DNA from: Siphonodentalium dalli
Lineage: Eukaryota > Mollusca > Scaphopoda > Gadilida > Siphonodentaliidae
NCBI GenBank assembly: GCA_032622095.1
Contig: CP136062.1
Span: 163,056,875 to 163,120,874, forward strand
Length of the DNA stretch: 64,000 nucleotides
Direction: 5' to 3'
Under the pieces are notes generated by a model. That model saw only the letters and a list, made by a program, of their open reading frames with translations, made no database searches and had not been told where the DNA came from. Shown here piece by piece: positions 36,421 to 45,830 of the stretch (position 1 is its first letter; each line of letters starts with the position of its first letter). Both the position numbers and the translations under genes were made by a program.

Positions 36421-36593
36421 GCTCTTTAAAAGCACTCGTTCAAACATCTCCGTTATTTCGTCAATAATCTTAGCCTCAATCCTAACCTCGCGTGTCACGT
36501 GTTATTGCGATTTAATATAAATCGATATCTAACCGTGAACCAGAATAAGTATCTTTCGCTATATAATCGTGCACGTATATTGGCTGGGTATGC
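36421..36593 (+). repeat. Dispersed repeat I, copy 1
   Basis: CAAACATCTCCGTTATTTCG, TAGCCTCAATCCTAACCTCG and GTATCTTTCGCTAT occur in the same order at 47843-48060. No coding or terminal features seen. Confidence 0.8.
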
Positions 36594-37148
36594 GGCTGAT
36601 ACGGACCCTGGCTCTTACGGACCTTGGTTCATACGGACACTGGCTTATACGGACCGCGGCTCATACGGACCTCAATTAAAATATGCAATTTTATTTATAT
36701 TTTACTTTTCTAAACTCATGCTTGAATTTTTACTTTCCAGTTCTAAAATATATTTATGTGTTTTACTCACTTGTTGCAGGAGTATATAAGAAGCCACCAA
36801 TCTGCACGCTCTAGTATAAATAATGATCGTCGGGTGGAACGTTATTTATGTGTGTTACTCACTTGTTGCAGGAGTATGTAAGAAGCCACCAATCTGCACG
36901 CTCTAGTATAAATATGATCGTCGGGTGGAACGTTGTTACACTTTTGTTGTGTCTCATATTCATATTTTTGTTATTTTATTATGTATTTTGTCAGTATTTT
37001 AATTTATTTAAATAAATAACATATAACTAAAATTGTATATTTTAATTGAGGTCCGTATAAGCCTGGGTCCACATCAGCCCAGTCTGTACTGATGAGCCAG
37101 GGTCCGAATGAGCCAGGGTCCGTTTTAGCCAGGGTCCGTATCAGCCGG
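36594..37148. repeat. Inverted pair of 16-bp tandem arrays
   Basis: On the left (36594-36712), four to five units of TACGGACCCTGGCTCA-type sequence are followed by ACCTCAATTAAAATATGCAA. On the right (37018-37148) the same arrangement lies in reverse complement with about six units. Between them is a 92-bp tandem duplication (36751-36933). The whole behaves as one element with complex inverted ends. Open frames with repeated DPGSYGP-like residues come from the tandem array. Confidence 0.8.
36751..36933 (+). repeat. ~92-bp tandem duplication
   Basis: TTACTCACTTGTTGCAGGAG through GATCGTCGGGTGGAACGTT occurs twice in a row with few differences (GTATATAAG against GTATGTAAG, TAATGATC against ATGATC). 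Confidence 0.92.
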
Positions 37149-37194
37149 CATTCATTGGCTGAACATTCAGACATTCGTGAGAACCATGCAAGCC

Positions 37195-37345
37195 TGAGTT
37201 TAGTGTGCATGATGAGGTCATCAAATTCGCCCTCTGGTGACCTCATTCGTCATGGCCTCATATGCTATGGGAGACATAGACTCAGACTGAAGTTCCCAAA
37301 ATGGTGAATATTGTGATGTACACCCATTGGGAACCTCGATTATGC
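37195..37345. repeat. Family E-related fragment
   Basis: GATGAGGTCATCAAATTCGC and CCTCTGGTGACCTCATTCGT form a short hairpin. The flank GGCCTCATATGCTATGGGAG matches in reverse the flank of the family E copy at 11 kb. A second diverged arm (GTTCCCAAAATGGTGAATAT ... ATTGGGAACCTC) follows. Confidence 0.7.
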
Positions 37346-37454
37346 AATGTGTCGTCTGCCAATTTGGGGATATTGAGAAACTAAACTAAAAAAAATAAAT
37401 AGAATATGTGAAGAAGTTTCTATATAAATTTGATAATAAAGAAACTTTCCAGAG

Positions 37455-37512
37455 AGGAGGAGGCCTAAGCAGAATGAGGTCCCCAGAGGGTGAATTTAGT
37501 GATGCTAGCCCG
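37455..37512 (+). repeat. Family E half-hairpin
   Basis: AGGCCTAAGCAGAATGAGGT through GATGCTAGCCCG; the opposite arm is missing. It abuts the left ~250-bp direct repeat. Confidence 0.8.
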
Positions 37513-37763
37513 TTATCAAATGACAGACAATAAACGCTGGTTTGATGAGAACGCATATCAGCGATTGTGACAGAAAGGCAAAGCGCCATTTCGACCTCAA
37601 ATTTTTGGCAATTTTATACTATAATTGAGTGTGGTTAGCATTATATTTGGGCAATAAATCGATTCTGATAACTGAAGCGGCATTAGAACAATATGTTTTC
37701 GTTGTTGGAACCTCATGATATGGGGACCATCGAATCGGATTGAGCACCTTTAAACTTGATCTA
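37513..37763. repeat. Left ~250-bp direct repeat flanking the LINE
   Basis: CAAATGACAGACAATAAACG to TTTAAACTTGATCTACCC; near-identical to 41004-41275. The second half (TTTTGGCAATTTTATACTAT to ATCGGATTGAGCACC) is the right half of a family A element. Confidence 0.9.
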
Positions 37764-40700
37764 CCCTGCTATGTCGCTGATATATGTGTATTGCCTCCTC
37801 TTTAAGGAGAGGTGATGTGATATATAATACAATGTGTAGTGTATATGTACATAATATATTGATACAATGAACACACACACATAACGTAACGTACTACTGT
37901 ATGTCACTATTGGGGAATAGTAAATCGTAATGATCATATGTAATTCTGCTTCGATCGCAGATAACACCAACGTTTCCATTGTTATGGTTGGTGCAATGGA
38001 CTGGGATTGGCGTTTGTTGTAAAATTGTAATCCGCAGATAGTGGAAACGATTGTACAATGACGGCGAGATATCAGTAGTATGTTACATTCTGGTGTTCAG
38101 GAGACTGTATAACAATTAATTTATCAAGTGTAAAGTGTACACTAAAATGAAGATGTGCTGAATTAAACATCGGGTCATTCGCTTCAGCAAGCGTGAGTTA
38201 CACTACACATTTCCGTATAAGCCGACAAGAATTCAATAGGAAGGTTGCTGTGTCAACGATAACTGCGTCCATCAGGTCAGCGATATTCGGTGGCATTGTT
38301 ACGGGTTCACCACCCAAAAGAACGGCCATCAGATGTTGCAGAGATAGGTTATCCAGAAACATGAACATGGCGATACCATACACGTTGACAATATGATTCC
38401 AGTAGTTATATCGTAGCATGTGCATTATATCAGAATTACACGACCAAATGATATGGAACAGTTCGTTACTGTAGCGAAAGTTACACAAGTGACACAGAGC
38501 ATTATTGTCATACGTCGATCTGTTGAGAAGTAGAGCGAGGTTCTGTAGTGGGGTCGCGCGTGCGAGGTTTTTCTTAGCTATGCCCCATATTTTCCACAAC
38601 ATAGTCGGAGAAGGGTGACACTGTGCGAACAGTGATAGCTTATTATTGTTCTCCATTGCGGAATGCCATTCCTCTTGGTAATCTGATTCAACATGTTGAC
38701 GAACTAAATTCTTCCAGACAGCATTGGACGGGAACTGACCGTTTTCTAAGAAATCTGTCAAGTGAGAAGTCAGGTTATACATATCCAGTATTGGGAATAT
38801 GTCGGCAACGAACCCCGATGGTGGTCGATTAAACAACAGGTACTGATATGATTTAAATAGAAACAATTGAAGTGCGATTTGGTGTCCAATAGGTAGATGA
38901 ATAAGTTTCTCAAGGAAGCACAGTTTCCGAACATGGACTTCTCTTACAATGGGCAGCATACCCAGCAGTCCTAGTGCAATGTGTGTTGGTGTCCTTGTCG
39001 GAAAAGATTGGATGTGCTTAACGCATGTTCGAACCGATCTTTCAAGAGTGAGTAGCGCTGTACCATTGTTCATAGGTAGCAATTCGCAGCCATAGAGGGC
39101 CTTCGGTAGAACTACACTCTGTATCAGCTTCGACATCACAGCCGGCGAACACGATCGCAGTACGCGTTTTCCGGCAAGACCAAAGTAAGTTCTCCTGAGT
39201 TTGTGAGACATGTCTTCATAACGAATCAAGGCGTTGTTAGATTTGGTTTGGAGAATACCAAGGTGGGTATATTGTGAGGCTTCCTTGATGGAGCTTTTGC
39301 CTAGTTGCCACTGTCTAGATTCATCTTGTTGACGGTCCGTTTCGCTGAATACAACAACCTTGCTTTTAGTATTGGAGAATTCAAAATTCCACTCAAGGCT
39401 GTAATCATAGCAGATTGCAAGAAGTTTATCGAGGCCAGCTTTTGTAAATGACATCACAGCAATATCGTCAGCAGTCGTTGGGGCAACACACGAAATATTG
39501 TGAAAAATCGCGCCTTCTCTTGTAGTTGAGAGATCCCTTAGCAGGTCGTTCACGAACACCAGGTATAGAAAAGGGGAACTGACCGCCCCCTGTCTGGTTC
39601 CTTGTTCGATACGGAGAGGTTGCGAGATGTTGCCACTACAGAGAACCTGGCTGGTGCAATCCACGTGCATCTGGAGTATAATGCGAAACAGTTTCCCTCT
39701 AATACCAAAGTTGTGAAGTTTAAACATGAGACCAGAATGCCACACTCGATCAAATGCTTTCTGCGAATCTAGAAAGCAAACAAAGGTCCGTGATCCCAAG
39801 TCTGATGCGTATGAAATGGTTTCTTGTACGATGAAGACGGTCATCAAACAGCTGATGCCTTTCTGGAACCCATTTTGGAGTTTGTTGGGAAATTTGGACA
39901 CAAGTTCGCTGGATATTATACGATTCATGATTATTGTTTCGAATAGCTTGTAGATGACCGGGAGGAGAGTTATGGCACGGTAGCTGTCGTGTTTGTGTCG
40001 AGGCTTCGGATCGCCCTTAAAGAGAGGCACGCTCAAACCGACCTTGAGTTCTCGTGGTACATGCTCTAGTCTGAGAATTCCATTAAAGAAGCCACACAGC
40101 ATGGTGCGAAGAGATTTTGGGCTGTACAAAATGTGTTCATTCACAATGTTGTCGATGCCTCCTGCTTTGTTGAGTTTGAGTGAACGAATAGCAGAGTTTA
40201 CTTCCGCGAGGGAGATTGGCTCAGAAAGGTAATTTGTCGAGAAATCCTGATGCTCTGGGTCGAGTATGTCTGCGAGATTATTCTCAATGTCGCGTTCGAA
40301 CGATGGGTCTTTGTGTGGAGTTTTGGAATATAGCTTAGAGAAATATTCTCTCCAACTAACAAGTATGTCTGAAGGATCACGAACCATTGTACCGTTGAAT
40401 TCCATTTCGTGTGCAAAAGAATCACGTTGTTTATCTGAATTAACTAACTTCCAGAATTTTGTTTGATCAGAACTTGCATAACGTTCAATGTTGTTGCTGA
40501 TTCGCGTGGTGTAGGCACTGGTCTCACGACGAAGTATGCGACGGAAGTTGCGTTTTGAATATTTATAGTCAGTGTACGATTTAGAAGCAACAGATCGAGG
40601 TTTCCCTGCAATGACCCAGTTATATCTGCACAACCTGGAGTGGTTACGTAGAGATTTCAATGCGTCGTTCCAATATGGCTTGGTGTGGCTCTTGTACTGC

Positions 40701-41003
40701 TTTTGTCTAACAGAAACTTGGGCTGCGTTGAGTAGGATTGTAACAATCTCACTATATGTGCGAGACAGAAATGCTGTAGAATTGATGGTGATCGATGAGG
40801 TACATTGAGAGTCTAAAGCACGATGGAATGCATCCTCATCAAGTCGTTTCCAGTTAAATTTTACATTATTGTGCGATTTCTCTGACGACATGAGACCACT
40901 TGCAGAATATGGTATTTTCAATGAAAGTGTCACTGGCACATGACATGATGTGTTGTTCGGAAAGTCACTTATGGTTTCACAATGCGAAACGAGGTCGTAC
41001 ATT
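37764..41003 (-). mobile_element. LINE (non-LTR retrotransposon), 5'-truncated, minus strand
   Basis: Comprises the ORF2 reading frame (38198-41003) and about 430 bp of possible 3' UTR toward 37764. It is bounded on both sides by ~250-bp direct repeats (37513-37763 and 41004-41275). No poly-A or simple tail is evident at the 37764 side. The truncation falls within the C-terminal end of the endonuclease domain. Confidence 0.8.
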
Positions 41004-41008
41004 GTCAA
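38198..41008 (-). CDS. LINE ORF2 reverse transcriptase, 936 codons, lacking most of the endonuclease
   Basis: The frame is open over 936 codons with no stop. It opens at a near-cognate TTG only because the copy is 5'-truncated. Residues 20-30 (SCHVPVTLSL) look like the last motif of an AP-type endonuclease. RT signatures follow in order: DSYRAITLLPVIYKLFE at 341-357, motif A FVCFLDSQKAFDRVW at 409-423, motif B TRQGAVSSPFLY at 471-482, and motif C TTADDIAVM at 511-519. The usual Tyr/Phe before ADD is Thr; both catalytic Asp are kept. QYTHLGI and a thumb region follow, then a Cys-x2-Cys-x9-His-x5-Cys motif (CHLCNFRYSNELFHIIWSC) at about 839-857. The protein would copy LINE RNA at a nicked target, but without an endonuclease this copy cannot be autonomous. 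Clade not determined. Confidence 0.9.
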   Translation of the reverse strand: MTMYDLVSHCETISDFPNNTSCHVPVTLSLKIPYSASGLMSSEKSHNNVKFNWKRLDEDAFHRALDSQCTSSITINSTAFLSRTYSEIVTILLNAAQVSVRQKQYKSHTKPYWNDALKSLRNHSRLCRYNWVIAGKPRSVASKSYTDYKYSKRNFRRILRRETSAYTTRISNNIERYASSDQTKFWKLVNSDKQRDSFAHEMEFNGTMVRDPSDILVSWREYFSKLYSKTPHKDPSFERDIENNLADILDPEHQDFSTNYLSEPISLAEVNSAIRSLKLNKAGGIDNIVNEHILYSPKSLRTMLCGFFNGILRLEHVPRELKVGLSVPLFKGDPKPRHKHDSYRAITLLPVIYKLFETIIMNRIISSELVSKFPNKLQNGFQKGISCLMTVFIVQETISYASDLGSRTFVCFLDSQKAFDRVWHSGLMFKLHNFGIRGKLFRIILQMHVDCTSQVLCSGNISQPLRIEQGTRQGAVSSPFLYLVFVNDLLRDLSTTREGAIFHNISCVAPTTADDIAVMSFTKAGLDKLLAICYDYSLEWNFEFSNTKSKVVVFSETDRQQDESRQWQLGKSSIKEASQYTHLGILQTKSNNALIRYEDMSHKLRRTYFGLAGKRVLRSCSPAVMSKLIQSVVLPKALYGCELLPMNNGTALLTLERSVRTCVKHIQSFPTRTPTHIALGLLGMLPIVREVHVRKLCFLEKLIHLPIGHQIALQLFLFKSYQYLLFNRPPSGFVADIFPILDMYNLTSHLTDFLENGQFPSNAVWKNLVRQHVESDYQEEWHSAMENNNKLSLFAQCHPSPTMLWKIWGIAKKNLARATPLQNLALLLNRSTYDNNALCHLCNFRYSNELFHIIWSCNSDIMHMLRYNYWNHIVNVYGIAMFMFLDNLSLQHLMAVLLGGEPVTMPPNIADLMDAVIVDTATFLLNSCRLIRKCVV

Positions 41009-41275
41009 ATGACAGACAATAAACGCTGGCTTGATGAGAACGTATATCAGCGATTGTTAATGTGACAGAAAGGCAAAGCGCCATTTCGACCTCAAACTCT
41101 GCATGTTTTTGGCAATTTTATACTATAATTGAGTGTGGTTAGCATTATATTTGGGCAATAAATCGATTCTGATATCTGAAGCGGAATTAGAACAATATGT
41201 TTTCGTTGTTGGAACCTCATGATATGGGGACCATCGAATCGGATTGAGCACCTTTCCTTTAAACTTGATCTACCC
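41004..41275. repeat. Right ~250-bp direct repeat flanking the LINE
   Basis: Second copy of 37513-37763. It has three small insertions (TTAATG-like, CTCTGCATG-like and TCCTT) and a few substitutions. Confidence 0.9.
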
Positions 41276-41509
41276 ATCTTATATTTGGAAGATTTGAATC
41301 GTCATAAAGCACTCTCACGTGATAGTCTTGTATGGCATATGACATCTGGAGATGACTTTCGAAAGTCCAAGGTCTCCTTCGTATTATCCATGACTTGTAA
41401 CATATTATTTATTAATATGAATAAATACATTTTACAACAAACAAAATTAATGTTGATATTTATGTTCATATATCAGTACAGACACAGTGCGAATATGTGA
41501 ATATGAAAT

Positions 41510-41725
41510 GATGTGAAACATCCCGGTGGGGTGCTCAAATAGAAATGGAGAATAATCTTGCTCAAAGTAGTAATTTTTACAACTATTATATCCAACTTGA
41601 CAACAAACATTTTCATTCTTATATATTAATTAAATACAGTGACCATCGATGGCGAAACCGTTTTCGTTAGCTTATCGCAGATTTGCGTCCCGAATCGAGA
41701 AGTAAATATTTACAATTGAGCGATA
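41510..41725 (+). repeat. Dispersed repeat G, copy 2
   Basis: TGATGTGAAACATCCCGGTG to GTAAATATTTACAATTGAGC; partner of 20448-20652. Confidence 0.75.
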
Positions 41726-42298
41726 TTACTAGAATACTATATCACCAGTTGGCATAGCGCCTGAGTGCCAATAATAATAGCCTGACAATAACCTTACAAT
41801 ATCGTGGTGTTACTAATATCCGCTTGAGACTTCCAATGACAACATGGGTTTCTATTGTCATATCATTAATCACAATATGACCATCAGTCATTTTTTTTTA
41901 CAGAGAACTAATGGAGTTTCCAGACAACCTCTTGGACCCCACGGAGTCAAAATTCGACGGCTGGGAATCAGCAAATATATGTAGTAATCACATTGGTGTT
42001 GTGTCGATATATTATTTGGCGTACATCCCTATTTATTCTCGTTGTATAGTATACACATAAGCTTCGGACCCTCTCAAAGAAACAACTTTTAGCCAGTTCG
42101 TCGACTGCATGTGCATGCCAGAGAGGCGCCTTGCAATCAAGAGAGGCGTCAAATCGAATTGATCGGTGCGGATAGACTCTATGTATCAGATATATTTCGT
42201 ATCTCATATACAAAGAATATACTTTTCGCTACAGTCCATGAATTAAACTGTAGATTGGTGCATGACCCAGAAAATAAATAATCGCGAGGGTTTCGACA
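41726..42298. other. Unassigned intergenic sequence
   Basis: No gene or repeat recognised. Confidence 0.4.
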
Positions 42299-42482
42299 TT
42301 AAATGAGGACTGTACACTAAATCCGGCCATTTATAGGACCTCTTTTTATACTCAACATAATATGCAACAAATGAATGAATTTGAGCCATTGATTAGTGCA
42401 AAATACACTCATGTGCTCTATGAACGATACAAATCGCATGGTAGTTATACTGAAAATGAGTTTAGAGTACAATACCCCTTTA
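42299..42482 (+). mobile_element. Family D TTAA-type MITE, copy 1
   Basis: TTAA on the left and TTAT on the right. The ends are ATGAGGACTGTACACTAAAT on the left and, inward, AAGGGGTATTGTACTCTAAA on the right: imperfect terminal repeats. It contains TCCGGCCATTTATAGGACC and CAACAAATGAATGAATTTGA, shared with 55190-55483. Confidence 0.7.
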
Positions 42483-43019
42483 TATGTGCATCTAAAAACG
42501 CTCGTTTATCTAAATGTGCAATGTCTCACACATTGGCGGTCATATAATGAAATCAATCTTGTAGAATATATAGATATTGTCGAGAAAATTGATTTCAGAT
42601 TATGTACAATTGGAATATAGACGTACAGACTAAATTATCATTTCGTTATACTATAAATCACAAATCGACATTAAGAGTTATATAGCCCTGTGATCGAATT
42701 GATTTTAATGAACCCACTAACGTTGTATCATATCCACTTTGACGGGCATTGCTTGCTTGAACCTTCAAATTATTTATAAGTCATTCTGGAAGTGGCCAAT
42801 ATACCACACAGATCGATCCGATCGAACTCGACGATATAGCACTGACTATACGGATTGTGTTGTGTATCTTCTAATTCACGAAAATTGCAGGTCGTTTCGC
42901 TTGTGTCGATCCGAACTTTCGAATTGTCGTCGGGATTTCGGAGAATTACCATATCGAGTATTGTATAGTTTGATGTGAAAACTACCAAGGATCCTTTAAG
43001 ACAACCAAAGCGACCAGTC
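42483..43019. other. Sequence with an unassigned 115-codon minus-strand open frame
   Basis: An ATG-started minus-strand frame runs 43117 to 42770 with mixed residue composition (starts MPRFALRGSESIKRY). I recognise no domain. Its first ~40 codons lie in a duplicated block; the other copy (about 45300-45380) has a stop in the same stretch. It could be a gene fragment or chance. Confidence 0.25.
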
Positions 43020-43560
43020 TGATTAATAACAAATGTATCGTCTACCAATGCTGTCTTCCGTGGTAAAGCATCATACCGCTTAATCGATTCGCTGCCTCTC
43101 AGTGCAAATCGAGGCATCTCCTATAGTTCTACATAGGTATCTCCCAGGCTGTTGGTACAGGCTGTTGTTCTACTTTAAACGTGAGACACATTGTTCACAG
43201 ACGATTTAAACATCGCCAAAGGACGCCTTTAACCATTTGAGTGCCAGGGGCCGATCTCATCGGCCCTAAACCTACAAAATAAGTCTGTTAAAGAATATAA
43301 GAATAAATTATTAAAATTGTAAAAAAAATTGTAAAAAAAATTAATTGTTAGGCCAATGCATTCTCTTATATATGCGAGGCGACCTATGGTCGACTCGCAT
43401 ATATTAGAGAATGCATTGGCACAGGGTATATGGGTTGATACAAAAATCGGACCTGGCACCCAAAGGGTCAACAAAGTTGTCTGGTATTTTATCCAAACCT
43501 ATTGATTTATATATTCCCATGATATTGTATTGCAAAAAGGATAGACATACTATAATAATC
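43020..43560. repeat. Duplicated block J, copy 1 (with insertion)
   Basis: CATACCGCTTAATCGATTC, GAGGCATCTCC, CAGGCTGTTGTTCTAC, TTGTTCACAGACGATTTAAA and TATTTTATCCAAACCTAT are shared in order with 45310-45830. A family C element (43229-43471) sits in this copy at GCCTTTAAC. The site used by the other copy's insertion (TTTAAACGTGAG) is intact here. Confidence 0.88.
43229..43471 (+). mobile_element. Family C element with piggyBac-like end, single full hairpin
   Basis: The left end is TTAACCATTTGAGTGCCAGG; the right end, inward, is TTGACCCTTTGGGTGCCAGG. This agrees with the piggyBac-family terminal pattern TTAACC-(T)TTT-x-x-x-TGCCA as I know it. It contains a small hairpin GGGCCGAT-CTC-ATCGGCCC (43248-43266), an AT-rich spacer, and one family C hairpin (43353-43419) followed by GGCACAGGG. 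Confidence 0.88.
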
Positions 43561-43611
43561 AGCTTAAATGCACACCCCATATAATGTATATATATCATGG
43601 GAATGCAGGGG

Positions 43612-44290
43612 CGTCGTATAAATATATAATCAGCAGATATCTCATGTAAGAAGTTTTCGGCCTCTTTGGTCTTCTTCGACATTTAATATAAGGCAGACAG
43701 CTACACCTTCGAAGTAAACAATATACATAATCGTGACAATGTAAGACTCGACTTTGTCGGTTTATATTGACTCTATTCTCAATATGTACTCTCCGCCGCG
43801 CGAATTGCGATCAGAAGATCTAAATCTGATGGCTGTTCCTAGACGTGACTTGGAAAACTACGGAAGACGATCATTTGAATATCATGCTCCGTCCGTCTGG
43901 AATGGGCTACAGGCCGACACAAGGAAAGCCGATACCATGGACACTTTTAAAACATTACTTAAATCGGAACTTTTCGAATTCTACTATGGAAACGTCGTCC
44001 CTGAGAGTGATGCCTCTTAGTTCTGCATATGTTTATTACGTGACCCACTTGTATATTGCATATTTGTGCGTGAACTTGTGTTGTGGCCGAGAGCTTTGGG
44101 CGTTTTGGGAAAAGCGCTATATAAATGTTCTCTATTATTATTATTATACTGCGACAAGTGCATTTTCAATAAAATGATAATTATGTAATATTGTTTGCTT
44201 CGAATATGTAGCTGTCTCCCTTATATTAAATGCTAAAGAAGGCCGAAAACTTCTAAATTTAGCTATCTGCTGATGATATATATAGATCTA
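43612..44290. repeat. Inverted arms bracketing a LINE 3' fragment
   Basis: 43612-43717 (ATAATCAGCAGATATCTC to CTACACCTTCGAAG) and 44199-44290 (CTTCGAATATGTAGCTGTCT to TAGCTATCTGCTGATGATA) are reverse complements over about 90 bp. The LINE fragment at 43740-44146 lies between them. Confidence 0.78.
43740..44146 (+). pseudogene. LINE ORF2 C-terminal fragment with ATT tail
   Basis: An open frame (88 codons, 43754-44020) carries MYSPPRELRSEDLNLMAVPR, YGRRSFEYHAPSVWNGL and DTFKTLLKSELFEF. This matches the common C-terminus of animal LINE ORF2 proteins (pattern LRS-x-x-L-x-x-P-R, YG-RAF-x-x-AP-x-WN-LP, FK-x-LKTHLF). The 3' UTR ends AAAGCGCTATATAAATGTTC followed by (ATT)n at 44131-44146, a well-known tail for such elements. 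5'-truncated at about 43740, so only the last tenth of the element is present. Confidence 0.88.
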
Positions 44291-44775
44291 CTGATGTTTA
44301 CAAAAGCCAATTAATTAAGCTTCTAATTACGCCATATATGTGTATACTGTCAGGCTGATCTGGCGATGTCAATGGATCTATGGCCGTGGCAATGGAGCCA
44401 TGAGAATATCCCACAAAACAACACATTTAGCGGTTTCATACGATGCCAGTTATTCTAGGAAATATATTATTTAAATGTACTAGCCATATTGCGTACCGGT
44501 TAGACTTTTTGCATGATGTCTCATTGTTGCAGTATGTAACTTTAAGATCGCGTTAATTTCTTTCAATATTTAGGTGTAAACAATGGCTGGGCCACTATTG
44601 AAAATTTTATTGCGGGAACACAATGCACAATACAGCTAACATTGCTGATGAAGTATTTCTCAGTTGGAATATAGACCAAATGTCGTATTGTGAAGTATCG
44701 GGTGTGTATTTAATCCGATTAGTAGATTTTTGGTCCGCATTGAGAGGCTTTCTGGTGTGCTGAATGAAAAGCATG

Positions 44776-45100
44776 CAGATTACAGATTACAGATTTATTC
44801 ACTCATGTGGTCAAAGTATGACATTGGAGCATTGACATATATGTTTACAAATAGTAATACATAAATTGCAGTGATAATATTTTGCAGATTCGTTATTTGG
44901 TTCGGGAACCAGACATTTTATTCTTTGTAACTGATAGTCGAGTTCTACAAGTTTATCAACAACAACGACAAAATGTCTCGGTGTGACTTGTGCAATGGTG
45001 GAATAATATCGAAACTTTCTAATTAATTCTGACCGAATATGATTTTGGACGATATGCGACTGGACACAATACATGTTTCTGTTTATCTACGGTGCCGGTA
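44776..45100 (-). repeat. Possible LINE/SINE 3' end, minus strand
   Basis: Read on the minus strand, the sequence ends AATAAATCTGTAATCTGTAA TC, a poly-A signal followed by a 7-bp tail repeat as in L2/CR1-like elements. The upstream 87-codon minus frame has no RT motif. Weak call. Confidence 0.3.
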
Positions 45101-45309
45101 ATTGGATGGCTACATACTGGTAGTACCACCGTTATCGGTACAAATAATCGATTCTAATTATTTTGACTGACAAGCGGGTTATATTCACACGTTCTATCCT
45201 GTGACTTCTACCGTACAAGGCAGGAATAATTTTGAGACCACATTACACAAAAATAATTTGAAATTTGTTAACAAAATTATGACGGATATTGTGAGGGGGT
45301 GGTATCGTC

Positions 45310-45830
45310 TAGCAATAGTGTCTTTCGTGACAAAGTAACACACCGCTTAACCGATTCTCAATGGAAATGGAGGCATCTCCGTGTTCTACATATAAGCCTC
45401 TCGCAGGCTGTTGTTCTAATATAACCCTTTCGCGGCGGGAGCTGCGCTGGCACAACATTAAATATAATGTACCTATTACTATTAATGCATTATCTTGTAT
45501 ATGCTAGTCTCCCACAGGGAGCTTCGCATATATAAGAGAATGCCCTGGCTAACAAGGCCAATGTAAATATTGTTAGGCCAATGTATTCTCTGATATATAT
45601 GCGATGCTTCCTATATAGGAGACTAGCATAAAAAGGAAAATGGATTGGCACAGGTTTTAGCAAAATTTCAGGAAGCTCCCGTCAGTGTATGGTTAAACGT
45701 AAGTTACATTGTTCACAGACGATTTAGACATCGCCAGAGGACACCTTTGACAATGTTTGACTGATATTTTATCCAAACCTATATTTTCCCCATGATTTTT
45801 TATGGAACTACTGATGTTTAAAAAGTCATA
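45310..45830. repeat. Duplicated block J, copy 2 (with a different insertion)
   Basis: Partner of 43020-43560. Here the family C element sits between GTTGTTCTA and ACGTAAGTTACATTGTTCAC. The other site reads GACACCTTTGACAATGTTTG without insertion. Confidence 0.85.
45421..45696 (+). mobile_element. Family C element, GGGAGC arm type
   Basis: The left end is ATAACCCTTTCGCGGCGGGA (TTAA decayed to ATAA); the right end, inward, is TTAACCATACACTGACGGGA. The hairpins, near 45485-45549 and 45576-45651, are both diverged (loops CCCACAGGGA and CCTATATAGG). GGCACAGG follows hairpin 2. Confidence 0.85.

Noticed and set aside
43404-43682. Minus-strand frame with KSIGLDKIPDNF, resembling a LINE RT segment
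   Set aside because: The match is short, runs into the family C insertion, and the duplicate block lacks the frame; likely coincidence.
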